Assembly (NCBI RefSeq): GCF_030253575.1
Contig: NC_080557.1
Location: forward strand, 12,872,001 to 12,936,000
Origin: Rhododendron vialii
Lineage: Eukaryota; Streptophyta; Magnoliopsida; Ericales; Ericaceae
DNA: 64,000 bases
Direction: 5' to 3'
The notes beneath the pieces were generated by a model, which was not told the DNA's origin, made no database searches, and saw nothing but the letters and a program-made list of their open reading frames with translations. How positions within the stretch are numbered: the stretch's first letter is position 1; each line of letters opens with the position of its first letter. Made by a program: the position numbers and the translations under genes. Shown one piece after another: positions 35,589 through 46,173 of this stretch.

Positions 35589-37410
35589 CTCAAACTTGGC
35601 TTATTTATCAATAGAGACTAGTTTAAACAAGATTTACTTGAGCCTATCACTAGTCGATCTTGAGTAGTACTATTGATTTATTACGCTTCATTGAAGGGCT
35701 TTCCATTGTTGTATAGTGGGTGCTGGCATGATACCATCTCTCAAGGTAGACAGACACCTAAGCTTTTACCCATCTCAGCTCACCACTATGAAGATGGTTG
35801 GCCCCTTAGTCGCACAATTCGGGAGATACGTGTTACAAGCGCTCACTATATATATTCGCTAACTTAATGTGCATGTACAGCGTGAGTCGATATTTGCAGT
35901 CAGTGAAATTGCGTCTGTTTGATGTTCCTGCTTCATCCAGTTGAGGCGATTTTCAGTGACGCTTGGCTCCCGAACCGTACATGAGCTGCCTCTTACGGTG
36001 CTTCCTTAGACGGACGTACGACTGCAAGAGATGCAATGAACTGATGGGATTTGTCATGGAGACCAAGGCAAATGTAATGTCAAAATAGTTGACAAATTAT
36101 TTTCCTATTATAAGGGGTAGTAATTTTAGTTCTTTTTAACACATGACGAAATCCTCTTTCGTGTATAATCTACCATGTTACATCAAATGAAGATTAAGCT
36201 GATAATGAGCAAAAAAGTAGACAAATTCATTGGTTATGATTATTTGTTTATTGGTCTATCATTATAAGGTTTCTTTCCATTTAATGATAAATAAAGTTGT
36301 ATTCCTCCAAAAATGGATGATGGTCCTTTATTTTACCCATGCTCTAAAATGGAGAAGAGTTCTGGAGGAAAATAATCCTCCAAAACATAAAGATATGGAG
36401 GAATGTAGCCCTAGGTTTGAGATGCTCTTAGCAACATGAGCTAGAGCTTTACAAAAAAGTCTACAAACACAACTCGGGACATAACTGCACCGTTTGTTGC
36501 CTTGGGTGAGAGTTGTTTTTGTAGCATTGCGCAAACACAACAAGAGTGATGACAACGGAACTATGTTACTCAATATTGAGCTCGTGTTTGACCTGTTAAA
36601 AGTTTGGTTGAGAACGCTTTGTTATCTAAACAAACAAAACTTAAACCTTTCCTTTTTTTTTTTTTTTAAGATCGTAAACTTTCAGAGCAATCTTGTTCTG
36701 CTCATGATGCGTGATCCACCAATGTCCGGCTCAATTAAGTTAATCTCGTTTAAACTAATCTCTATTGATAAATAAGCTAAGCTTTTTGAAATGGTTAAGC
36801 TTTCAAACAAAACATAAACAATTCACTCTTCGGCTTGTTCGGTTCGTTTATTACCGTAGTAACAGATCTTCAATGACCGGAAGAAACATAGAGGTTTTAG
36901 AAGACTAAGCAAAACCCCAAAAAGGAAACACAGAGCATCTTGCCAGAGACATGGCTAAACAAAAATTTGGAAGCCTGAAACAAAACATAATACGAAGGGA
37001 AATAGAGAATGCCGCAACATTGGCCATAGCTTTTGCACTGGTCTGGATCCCATGGTTATGCAGCAAATGTGCAGCAAAAGTCGTTTGAGCTGATGGAACA
37101 GTATCGATATCCTTCGTAATCTAACTATGACTGGAAAAAAAAAAACTATGATTGGAAAAAAAATGCCTCTAAAGGGAAACTTACCATGTGACCATTTATT
37201 TTGCAAATCTTCCTAATAATTATCCATCCTGTTATCAAGAATGGATTGGCAAACTAGAATAGCCTACCGTACGTACAGAAAAATCAAGCACTTGTTTATG
37301 CAAATCTTCCACCTCCAAATTTCTTAAGCATAATTGTTTGCTTATCGCTCCGATTCTCTGCTGCAGTACTTTTTGTTCTCTCTTTCCCCAATAATAAGAG
37401 ATCAATTGGG

Positions 37411-38610
37411 TCATTCCCTTTTCAAGAAATCTGGCGCTTCAACAATCCAATCTTCCTCATGGCCATAGGCTTCGGGTGAAACCAAACTCTCCGTGTATGA
37501 AGTTTGATATGTTATAGGACCTTCGCATGGGACACTAATCTCTCTTTCTGACTTGTCCTCGAGATTGTATGCACATAATTTGTCTAAATGAGCCACTGAA
37601 ATAACAATTTCTCCCTCGCTTGTAAAGCACAATGGCACCAAAGTCCCGAGTGACAAACTCGTGAAATCCTTAGACACGTTCAAAATCCTAGTCCATGAGT
37701 CTCCTACGCCGTATTCCTTCATCACTAACAACTCAAAGAAGCCGGGTCCAACGTCCTCAGCACCACTTTCACGAGTCACACAGCGTGCCATACAAAGACA
37801 TCCGTCTAAAACTCCCAAACCATTTATAACAGGCTCTCCTTCTCCATTGTTTGGCAGAAGTGGCATTGGCAATTCTTCAAATTCGTCCGTAAGCGGATTG
37901 AAAGACGTGACATGATTATTTCCAAATTTAGCGATTGCCCAGTGCAACTTTCCATTCACATTGGGTCCAGGAAGTGATATATATCCATTGCCCTTGTCAA
38001 CGAAGTGTAAAGTCGTGGTGGCCCAGAGTTTTCTTTTAAAACTAACAACAGTGACCTCTCCTAATTCATTCGCCATTACTGCCTTGTAATCATCTGTGAA
38101 TGAGTCATAACAAAGTCCAGATGGATACGCACACGCATCAAGAGAAAAGTCCTTAGGCCACTCGTCCGTCCTGAGCGAAAGAACTATGGCAGATTGCCTT
38201 ATGGAAGGGTTCCACAAATAGAAATCGGTGTAATGGATGACGAGAAACAAGCCATTACACGAACCCAAGATCTTCAACCGCTCTGACGCGCTCTCGTCAT
38301 CGTAAATAAGCAACGGTCTGACACGAGGATATCTCCTCCTCGATAGAGATATGGAGTATAAGTAGCGACCTTTAATGGCTAGGTGGTGCTTTTGGGCCGA
38401 AAGGGTGAATTTAGGATCGGAGATCAAAGATTTCCATACCTTGCAAACGCAACGGAATTGCAGTAGATACTGGACTGGTAGTCGCGACAAGATTTCGAGG
38501 ACGATTTGTTCTGGAATGTGTCTTCGTTCTGGAATGTTTTCTTGCTGCTGAAGGAATCTGGAGCATACCAACAATACAAGGATTGTTGCATGGTCGAAAG
38601 ATCCATGCAT
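37411..38610 (-). CDS. F-box protein with FBA-type C-terminus (copy B), intact
   Basis: Single-exon gene of 399 residues. The F-box lies near residues 30-75 (HIPEQIVLEILSRLPVQYLL, then FRCVCKVWKSLI). It is followed by an F-box-associated (FBA) domain with LGSCNGLFLV, DFYLWNPSIRQS, SGLCYDSFTDDYKAV and a C-terminal YGHEEDWIVEAPDFL. By family knowledge such proteins join SKP1 in SCF ubiquitin ligases and use the FBA part to choose targets; the target is unknown. Relative to copies C and D, the N-terminus differs (MHGSFDHATILV), probably from a small frameshift or start shift, so a start at a later codon is possible. A TATATATA run at about 38683-38692 lies ~75 bp upstream. Head-to-head with copy C. 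Confidence 0.88.
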   Translation of the reverse strand: MHGSFDHATILVLLVCSRFLQQQENIPERRHIPEQIVLEILSRLPVQYLLQFRCVCKVWKSLISDPKFTLSAQKHHLAIKGRYLYSISLSRRRYPRVRPLLIYDDESASERLKILGSCNGLFLVIHYTDFYLWNPSIRQSAIVLSLRTDEWPKDFSLDACAYPSGLCYDSFTDDYKAVMANELGEVTVVSFKRKLWATTTLHFVDKGNGYISLPGPNVNGKLHWAIAKFGNNHVTSFNPLTDEFEELPMPLLPNNGEGEPVINGLGVLDGCLCMARCVTRESGAEDVGPGFFELLVMKEYGVGDSWTRILNVSKDFTSLSLGTLVPLCFTSEGEIVISVAHLDKLCAYNLEDKSEREISVPCEGPITYQTSYTESLVSPEAYGHEEDWIVEAPDFLKRE

Positions 38611-38746
38611 GCCAGCAGATGGTCTCTTTCTAGATCTGTTTTTGGTTTTTGGTGGCTGTTAGGGTTTTTTGATGTTCATGGTGGTATATATATCGCGACT
38701 TATACTCTGTGTGCGATCACTGAGGATAACATCTCCCACCTACTCA

Positions 38747-38897
38747 GGCCTCATTCCATTAATGTTCTCATTTTTTAAATAATTATTTTCTATTTTATGA
38801 AATAGATCATTTTTTCACAATACATCATCTTTAAATTAAAAAGTAAATACTTATTTAAAAAATAAATCTTATTTTAATTAGTGAAACAGGGCCTCCT
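38747..38897. mobile_element. MITE in F-box B promoter
   Basis: Paralogous to 31627-31775. The right end AGTGAAACAGGGCCTCC is kept and the left end GGCCTCATTCCATTAATG is diverged. It lies about 140 bp upstream of the F-box B start. Confidence 0.45.
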
Positions 38898-39348
38898 ACT
38901 TTTATTCAATTAGTTTTTTTAAAAATTGACTAAAAGCTTCATTACATATGAATATTTTAATTGACAAACTTAAATTTAAGTAAATTTTTTTGAAATGGCG
39001 TAGTTATCAAATAGAGAGGGGGAAAATAGTATTTCAAAGTTTGATTGAAAATTCAAAGCTCCCTTGATTTGATTTGAGTAAAAGTTCGAGGAAGATTAGA
39101 TTTTGATTTAGAGTCATGAAGTGGAGCAGATTTTAAGAGATTTTTTAGTCAACGATAAACTTGTATTCAAACAAGTGTAACTGCCTCTTTTGAAGGTTGA
39201 AGAATAATTTACTTTTTATTTTCCTAATTTGGGGGGTTTTATTTTGATTTGGTTGTTCATTTTGGTCCCTAGAAAGGTGGGATATTTAGGGCTTTTATGT
39301 GGCGTATGGCTTTTTAATGTGTGGAAAAGATCAGGTTTCCTTTTGGAG

Positions 39349-39600
39349 AAAAAATTATTTATGGAGCAACCCGTAAACTTTGTTACGGCGCTCAATCGCA
39401 ATCGTTTAAAAGTGTTTTGGACGGTTCGGATTTAAAAAAATTATTCAAGTGAATAGTTTTTTTAAAATCCAGATCATTGATTGTCAAAACAAACGGCTGA
39501 GTTCGCTCAACTCCATAAAGAGCTGCTTTGCAGCGGCTCTGTAAATAAGTTTATGTCATTGTTTCGATATTATGAAAAGGGACTTTTTATGTGGAGCAGG
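39349..39600. other. Spacer at the axis of the F-box inverted duplication
   Basis: Sequence left of ~39348 is mirrored by sequence right of ~39600; for example, GAAATGGCGTAGTTATCAAA at 38992 is mirrored near 39886. The spacer holds a MITE-like insert (about 39370-39535) with AAAAGTGTTTTGGACGGTTC, a word shared with the MITEs near 16.4-17.1 kb. No gene is seen. Confidence 0.55.
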
Positions 39601-40068
39601 CTTTTTCACTTGTGGAAATTAATGATTAGGGTCTTCTTCTTCGCTTATATTTTTTAAATACCATTTAGGTCTTTATGCGTTTTAATTTTTATGTGCCTTA
39701 AGGCTTTTTCTTTATTAAATTCCTTCAATACAAATTTAAATCTGAGTAAAAATCTCTCAAAATCTACTCCACTTCATGGCTCTAAAACATATAAATCTAC
39801 CAAACTCTTACTCAAATCAAGGGAGATTTGAATTTCCATTTAAAGTTTGAAATACTATTATCTCCCTATCTATTTGATAACTACGCCATTTCCAATTTTT
39901 ATTTAAACAGGAGTTTGTCGATAAAAGTATCGATATCAAATGGAGCGTGTACTCAAAATTTTAAAACGGATTTTAGAATTTTCCTTTATCAAAAAACTAA
40001 CTGGTTGGAGATATTATCCTCCGCGATCTCACACAGCAGATCCGACTCTAAATTGTATGTCAAGACCA

Positions 40069-40293
40069 CAGCAGTTTTTGGGTGCAAATTGAGTACCACG
40101 TGACGGTACCTAGTGCACATTTGAGCCATATGGTTCAAATTCGGATTTTGGACACTCTCTTCCCCTTGGCTGATCACTCTCTCTCCTCTTTCTCTTTCTC
40201 TAAAATCCTAATCGTCCAAAGCATGTTTGGACTGCTTGAATGTACATTCGGATACCATAGGAACTACGCCGTATTTGCACCCAAAAACTTCTG
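40069..40293. mobile_element. MITE inserted in the F-box C promoter
   Basis: The left end CAGCAGTTTTTGGGTGCAAA and the right end ATTTGCACCCAAAAACTTCTG-type sequence are inverted near-matches around ~185 bp of non-coding DNA. Copies A and B have continuous promoter sequence here (TGTCAAGAC joined to GCATGC in A). So this element is an insertion specific to copy C, 70 bp upstream of its start codon. Flanks CAAGAC and CAAGGC may be a decayed target-site duplication. Confidence 0.6.
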
Positions 40294-40362
40294 ACCTCTC
40301 CAAGGCGCATGCGATTTATGTACTACCATGAACATTAAAAAAACCCCTAACAGCCATTACAA

Positions 40363-41643
40363 ATGAAAAACAGAGAAGGAGACCATCATCATCTTTCGAC
40401 CATGCAATCCCTGTTGGTATCCTCCCGATTTCTTCGGCAGCAAGAAAACCTTCCAGAACAAAGAAACATCCCGGAACAAATCGTCCTTGAAATCCTGTCG
40501 CGTCTACCGGTCCAGTCTCTACTGCGATTTTGCTGCGTTTGCAAGGTATGGAAATCTCTGATCTCCGATCCTAAATTCACTCTTTCGTCACGAAAGCCGC
40601 AGATAGCCATTAAATGTGGCTACTTATACTCCATCGACACCGGTCCTGCTTTTACTGGAACAAGATCTCTATCGAGGAGAGATCCTCTTCTCAAACCGAT
40701 GCTGTTTTTTTCCGATGACAAAAACGCGTCAAAGGGGTTAAAGATCTTGGGTTCGTGTAATGGCTTGTTTATGGTTAGCCATCACGCGGATCTCTACTTG
40801 TGGAACCCTTCGACAAGGCAATCCACCAAAGTTCTCTCGCTCACGACGAAGGGGTGGCCTAAGGACTTTTCTCTTAATAATGCGTATGTGTCTGGACTTT
40901 GTTATGATTCATCCACTGATGATTACAAGGCAGTAATTGCCATGGTGAATGAATTTGGACTCGTCAATGTTGTTAGTTTTAAAAGAAAACAGTGGGCCAC
41001 CACGACTTTACACGCTCTTGACAAGGACAAAGGTTATATATCGCTTTCCGGACCCATTGTGAATGAAAAGTTGCACTGGGCGATCACTAAATTTGGACAT
41101 GATCGTGTCCATTGTACTGCCTGCTATGGGATTGTTTCTTTCGATCCACTTACGGACGAATTTGAAGAATTGCCAATGCCACTAATTATACCTAACAATG
41201 GGGAAGGGGAGCCCATTATAAAGGGTTTGGGAGTTTTAGATGGATGTCTTTCTATGGCACGTTGTGTTACTCGTGGAAGTGGTGCTGAAGAAGTTGGACC
41301 CGGTTTTTTTGAGTTGTTAGTGATGAAGGAATACGGCGTAGGAGGCTCATGGACTAGGATTTTGAATGTGTCTAAGGATTTCACGGTTTTGTCACGTGGG
41401 ACTTTGGTGCCCTTGTGCTTTACAGGTGACGGAGAAGTTGTTATTTCAGTGGCTCATTTAGACAGATTACGTGCATACAATCTAGAGGACATGTCACAAA
41501 GAGATATTCTTGTCCCAAGGGAAGGTCATCTAACTTGTCAAATTTCCTACACGGAAAGTTTGGTTTCACCCGACGCCTATGGCTATGAGGAAGATTGGAT
41601 TGTGTATCTGCCAGATTTCTTGACCCGACGCCAATGGCCATGA
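40363..41643 (+). CDS. F-box protein with FBA-type C-terminus (copy C), altered C-terminus
   Basis: Single exon, 426 residues. N-terminal MKNREGDHHHLSTMQSLLV is shared in pattern with copy D. The F-box is near residues 37-80 (IPEQIVLEILSRLPVQSLLR, then CVCKVWKSLISDP). The FBA domain has LGSCNGLFMV, LYLWNPSTRQS, SGLCYDSSTDDYKAV and KLHWAITKFG. An in-frame ATG 13 codons on is an alternative start. A 55-bp tandem duplication (41568-41622 and 41623-41677) puts the second copy out of frame, so the protein ends TRRQWP instead of the usual EGPDFLKR-type end. The expected role is SCF substrate adaptor. The promoter carries a private MITE at 40069-40293. Confidence 0.88.
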   Translation: MKNREGDHHHLSTMQSLLVSSRFLRQQENLPEQRNIPEQIVLEILSRLPVQSLLRFCCVCKVWKSLISDPKFTLSSRKPQIAIKCGYLYSIDTGPAFTGTRSLSRRDPLLKPMLFFSDDKNASKGLKILGSCNGLFMVSHHADLYLWNPSTRQSTKVLSLTTKGWPKDFSLNNAYVSGLCYDSSTDDYKAVIAMVNEFGLVNVVSFKRKQWATTTLHALDKDKGYISLSGPIVNEKLHWAITKFGHDRVHCTACYGIVSFDPLTDEFEELPMPLIIPNNGEGEPIIKGLGVLDGCLSMARCVTRGSGAEEVGPGFFELLVMKEYGVGGSWTRILNVSKDFTVLSRGTLVPLCFTGDGEVVISVAHLDRLRAYNLEDMSQRDILVPREGHLTCQISYTESLVSPDAYGYEEDWIVYLPDFLTRRQWP

Positions 41644-43894
41644 GGAAGATTGGATTGTGGAAGGGCCCGATTTCTTGAAAAGGAAATGGCCTTATTGATC
41701 TCTTATCAGCGAAAAAGAGAACAAAAAGTACTGCAGCAGAGAATCAGAGTTATAATCAAACTAATACACATAAGAAATCTGGAGGTGGAAGATTTGCATA
41801 AACAGGTGTTTGATTTTTCTCTACGGCAGGCTAATCTAGTTTGCCAATCCATTCTCCATAACAGGACGGATAATTATTAGCAAAATTTGCAAAATAACCG
41901 GTCACGTGGTAAGTTTCCCTTTAGAGGCATTATGTTCCAATAATCGTAGTTAAATTTTTTTTTTCAGTCGTAGTTAGATTATGAAGGATGTCGACACTGT
42001 TCCATCGGCTCAAATGACTGTTTGATCAACTGCTGAGATCTTTTGCTGCGTAACCATGGGATCGAGTCCAGTGCAAAAGCCATGGCCAATTTTGCGGCAT
42101 TCCCTTGAATACTTTGAGAAACCCATCTATATTTTCCTTTGTATTTAGTTTTGTTTCAGGCTTTCAATTTTTTTGTTTAGCCATGTCTCTGGCAAGATGC
42201 TCTGTGCTTCCTTTTTGGGTTTTGCTTAGTCTTATAAAACCTCAATGTTTCTTCCTCTATTCATTGAAGATGTGTTACTATGGTACTAAACGGACCAAAC
42301 AAACCAAAGAGTGATTTGTTTACTTAAACGAGATTTGCTTGAGCTTATCACTAGTCGATCTCAAGTAGTATTGATTTATTACGCATCATAAGCTGAACAA
42401 GCTTGTTCTGAAAGTATACGAGCTTAATTAAGAAAAATGTTTAAGTTCGGTTTGTTTAGATAACAAAGGGATCTCGACCTAACTTTTAACGGGTCAAACA
42501 CGAGCTCAATATCCAATAACATAGTTCCATTGTCAGCACTATGTCTAAGTTTCAAAAAAAATAAAAATAAAGAAGGGGTCTTCGGTTGATTCATCACACT
42601 GCACACGAACTTACGTCCCATACAAAACAACGAAAAATCTTTAATTTGGAAAAATTGAAAGGTACTTGAAACTGCATTCATTTTGGGTATTTAGACTCAA
42701 TTCTTTCTTTCTGAGCACGATCTCTAATAAGCTTTTTTTCTCAATTATTATTATTTTTTTTTATCATTTTCCTTCCACTCATTAATCTAAAAATCTCTTG
42801 TCAAAATCCAAACCAAATAGATGTCTCCATTAGCTCTCATGATGGTAACTCAGTCCTAGTGCACTAAATGCAATGATCATGTACGTAGCGCTCCTTCAGA
42901 GCGTGAGGTTTTGAGTTCTATTTCAATAGACACGAAGTTGGTGGGTGCTTATGCGTGTGTTTGGTGTGGTTTTAAATGTTTCCCAAACCCAACGTTTGTC
43001 TTGGAACTACACATGATCCTAAAATTTTGTTTTCTCACTTTTTTGAATCATACTAATCAACCACTTATTTTCTAATTAAACCGTATCTTGTTCCATTATG
43101 AGATTATCGATACTCGTTCAACCTTATTTATTTTACACGTGAAGTGCTCGATGAATTCTTCAAAATGAAAGATTAAAAATGGTTATAATAATATCTTAAA
43201 TGGTCCCATTGGAAAATTATTCCATGACACAGCAAAAACAGAAAAAAAGAAAAGAAAAAGAAGAAGAAGATAGATTTCGCCGGATAGGCACGATGAAGTT
43301 TCTTTTTCTTTTATTTAGATCTCATCTTTTATAATATTTTGATTTGGCCTATTAATTTTAGTTTAAGAATATTTTTTCGGGTCTCTTTTGTTAAAAGAAA
43401 GAATAGAGGATTAAGGACTTCCGGTAAAGTAAAAATAAGGAAAAAAAATCTAGTGGCGGCGGGTTTATGTAATTTTGGGATAAATATTTTTTTTAACATG
43501 TAATAATTACATTTTATAAAAATTTTGTCATGGCGGACACCGCCAGCTATCCCGGCTCCATCCTTGGCCACGTATATTATTATTACTACTTTTTTTTTTC
43601 TATTATAAAATCATGCATAACTAACAAATCCGCCCTGCAAAACACATGTTTCATGCACTATGAATGCCAAATGAGATGCAAAATGCCATGTTACAACTCA
43701 ATGGCGATGCACGTGCATATTCAGGGCGGGTCTTATACTTAAGCACATAAAAAACATATAAAGCCGGAAACGGTATTTAAAAAAAAGAAAGAAAGGAAAT
43801 ATGTATAAGAGGTGGTCCTCGTCTGAAACGGATTATATATATATATATATATACATATATATTGAACATCAAAAAACCCTAACAGCCACCAAAA
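41644..43894. repeat. F-box 3' flank (shared among copies) and spacer
   Basis: 41650-42560 matches the 3' flanks of the other F-box copies: GATTATGAAGGATGTCGACA, CCATGTCTCTGGCAAGATGC and the GAAGATxTGTTACTA motif. 42700-43230 is paralogous to 52850-53400. A tRNA-like stretch (about 42830-42990) contains AGCGCTCCTTCAGAGCGTGA and a B-box-like GGTTTTGAGTTCTA, and is probably an old SINE. From 43230 to 43800 I see no gene. An (AT)n run at about 43832-43860 directly precedes F-box D and may act as its TATA region. Confidence 0.6.
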
Positions 43895-45184
43895 ATGAAA
43901 AACAGAGAAAGAGACCATCTGCTGCATCTTTCGACCATGCAATCCCCGTTGGTATCCTCCAGATTTCTTCAGCAGCAAGGAGACATTCCGGAACAAATCG
44001 TCCTCGAAATCCTCTCGCGTCTCCCGGTCCAGTCTCTACTGCGATTTCGTTGTGTTTGCAAGGTATGGAAATCTCTGATCTCCGATCCTAAATTCACTCT
44101 TTCGTCACGAAAGCACCAGATAGCCATTCAATGTCGCTACTTATACTCCATCGACACCGGACATGCTTTTTCGGGAACAAGATCTCTATTGAAGAGGGAT
44201 CCTCTTCCCAAACCCATGCTTTTTTACGATGACAAAAAAGCGTCAGAGCGGTTAAAGATCTTTGGTTCATGTAATGGCTTGTTTCTCGTTAGCCATTACG
44301 CGGATTTCTACTTGTGGAACCCTTCCACAAGGCAATCCACCAAAGTTCTCTCGCTCAAGACAAAGGGGTGGGCTAAGCACTTTTCTCTTAATAATGCGTA
44401 TCTGTCTGGACTTTGTTATGACTCATCCGCTGATGATTACAAGGCAGTATTAGCCATGGGGAATAAATTTGGAGAGGTCACTGTTGTTAGTTTCAAAAGA
44501 AAATACTGGGCCACCATGACTTCACACGCTCTCGACAAGGACAAAGGATATATATCGCTTCCTGGACCCAACGTGAATGAAAAGTTGCACTGGGCAATCA
44601 CTAAACTTGGACATGATCGTGTCCATTATTCTGCCCGCTATGGGATTGTTTCTTTCGATCCACTTACTGATGAATTTGAAGAAATACCAATGCCACTCAC
44701 ACCCAACAATGGGACACCCAACAATGGGGAAGGGGAGCCCATTGTAAAGGGGTTGGGAGTTTTAGACGGATGCCTTTGTATGGGACGCTGTGTTACTCGT
44801 GGAAGTGGTGGTGAGGAAGTTGAACCCGGCTTTTTTGAGTTGTTAGTGATGAAGGAATACGGCGTAGGAGACTCATGGACTAGGATTTTTAACGTATCCA
44901 AGAATTTCATGGTTTTGTCACGCGGCACTTTGGTGCCATTGTGCTTTACAGGTGACAAGGAAGTTGTTATTTCAGTGGCTCATTTAGACAGATTATGTGC
45001 ATACAATCTTGAGGACATGTCACAAAGAGATATTTTTGTCCCAACAAAAGGTGATCATATAACCTATCAAACTTCCTACATGGAGAGTTTGGTTTCACCC
45101 GACGCCTATGGCCATGAGGAAGATTGGATTGTGGAAAGGCCAGATTTATTGAAAACGAGGCTTCAAGAAATCAGGCTCAATTGA
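43895..45184 (+). CDS. F-box protein with FBA-type C-terminus (copy D), intact
   Basis: Single exon, 429 residues, the most regular member. The F-box is near residues 32-75 (IPEQIVLEILSRLPVQSLLR, then FRCVCKVWKSLISDP). The FBA part has FGSCNGLFLV, FYLWNPSTRQS, SGLCYDSSADDYKAV, KLHWAITKLGHDRV and VMKEYGVGDSWTRIF. A 15-bp in-frame duplication (44700-44729) repeats TPNNG twice. The C-terminus reads EEDWIVERPDLLKTRL and runs a few residues past the other copies. In-frame ATG codons at 43895 and 43937 are both usable. Expected role as for the other copies: SCF ubiquitin-ligase adaptor, target unknown. Copies C and D are tandem, about 2.25 kb apart. Confidence 0.9.
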   Translation: MKNRERDHLLHLSTMQSPLVSSRFLQQQGDIPEQIVLEILSRLPVQSLLRFRCVCKVWKSLISDPKFTLSSRKHQIAIQCRYLYSIDTGHAFSGTRSLLKRDPLPKPMLFYDDKKASERLKIFGSCNGLFLVSHYADFYLWNPSTRQSTKVLSLKTKGWAKHFSLNNAYLSGLCYDSSADDYKAVLAMGNKFGEVTVVSFKRKYWATMTSHALDKDKGYISLPGPNVNEKLHWAITKLGHDRVHYSARYGIVSFDPLTDEFEEIPMPLTPNNGTPNNGEGEPIVKGLGVLDGCLCMGRCVTRGSGGEEVEPGFFELLVMKEYGVGDSWTRIFNVSKNFMVLSRGTLVPLCFTGDKEVVISVAHLDRLCAYNLEDMSQRDIFVPTKGDHITYQTSYMESLVSPDAYGHEEDWIVERPDLLKTRLQEIRLN

Positions 45185-45822
45185 TCTCTCTTCCACTAAA
45201 GATATAACAAAAAGTGCTGCAGTAGAGAATCAGGGCTACAAGCAAACTAATACACAGGAGATCTGGAGGTGGAAGATTGCATATACGGGTGTTCAATTTT
45301 TCTCTACAGTAGGCTATTCTAGTTTGCCAATCCATTCTCCATAACCGGATGGATAATTATTAGGAAGATTTGCAAAAAATAAACGGTCACGTGGTAAGTT
45401 TCCCTTCAGAGGCTTTTTTTTTTCCCGATCGTAGTTTTTTTTTTTTCTAGTCGTAGTTAAATTATGAAGGATGTCGACCCTGTTTCTATGGCAATTTTGT
45501 GGCATTCTCTTGAATACTTTGAGAAACCCATCTATATTTTCCCTTTGTATTTAGTTTTGTTTCATGCTTTAAATTTTTTGTTTAGCCATGTCTCTGGCAA
45601 GATGCTCTGTGTTTCATTTTTGGGTTTTGCTGAGTCTTATAAAACCTGTGTGTTTCATCCTCTATCCATTGAAGATCTGTTACTATGGTCATAAACGAAC
45701 CAAACAAACCGAAGAGTGAATTGTTTAAGTTTTGTTGGAAATCTCAACCATTTCAAAAATATGTTCAAGTTTGGCTTAGTTATCAATAGAGATCATCTTA
45801 AACGAGATTTATTTGAGCCGAT
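45185..45822. repeat. F-box D 3' flank
   Basis: Parallels 41700-42360 downstream of copy C (same word order, including GATTATGAAGGATGTCGAC and CTCTGGCAAGATGCTCTGTG). No separate gene is seen. Open frames here are by-products. Confidence 0.6.
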
Positions 45823-46173
45823 CACTAGTCAATCTCAAGTAGTATTGATTTATTACGCATGCATGATAAGCATAACAATCTTGCTCTGAAAGTATACATG
45901 TTTTAAAAAAAAAATTTAAGTTCAGTTTGTTTAGGTTACACAATGATCTCAACCGAACTTTTAACGGGTCACTAGTCAATCTCGAGTAGTATTGACTTAT
46001 TTCGCATCATAAGCATAACAAGCTTGCTCTGGAAGTATTCAAGCTTAAAAAAAATGTTCAAGTTCACTTTGTTTAGGTAACACAACGATCTCAACCGAAC
46101 TTTTAACGGGTCACTAGTCAATCTCGAGTAGTATTGACTTATTACGCATCATAAGCATAACAAGCTTTCTCTG
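45823..46173. repeat. Tandem ~145-bp repeat, third copy split by the CACTA element
   Basis: Copies start with CACTAGTCAATCTC at 45823, 45970 and 46112 (periods 147 and 142). The third copy stops at 46173 and resumes at 52527 (AAAGTATACAAGCTTAAAAA) to about 52608. Its two parts add up to ~144 bp, one full unit. So the triplication came first and the CACTA element landed inside copy three. Confidence 0.88.

Larger units (their letters stand above)
35693..39348. repeat. Segmental duplication unit 2 (orphan TilS 3' flank + F-box B)
   Basis: Directly parallels 28311-32261. The first ~380 bases (35693-36075) are a second copy of the DNA just past the TilS stop codon, now without a TilS gene. The 36080-37400 stretch is shared F-box 3' flank, followed by the intact F-box B and its promoter. 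Shared indels and the shared promoter MITE show that one unit was copied from the other or from a common ancestor. Confidence 0.8.

Noticed and set aside
35673-35867. Small protein gene repeated at 28314 and 35673
   Set aside because: Both copies are TilS 3'-flank DNA; similarity comes from the segmental duplication rather than coding constraint that I can see.
28000-46000. Self-incompatibility (S-locus F-box) region
   Set aside because: FBA-type F-box clusters recall S-locus genes, but no S-RNase-like gene is seen in the window and such F-box families are abundant in plants.
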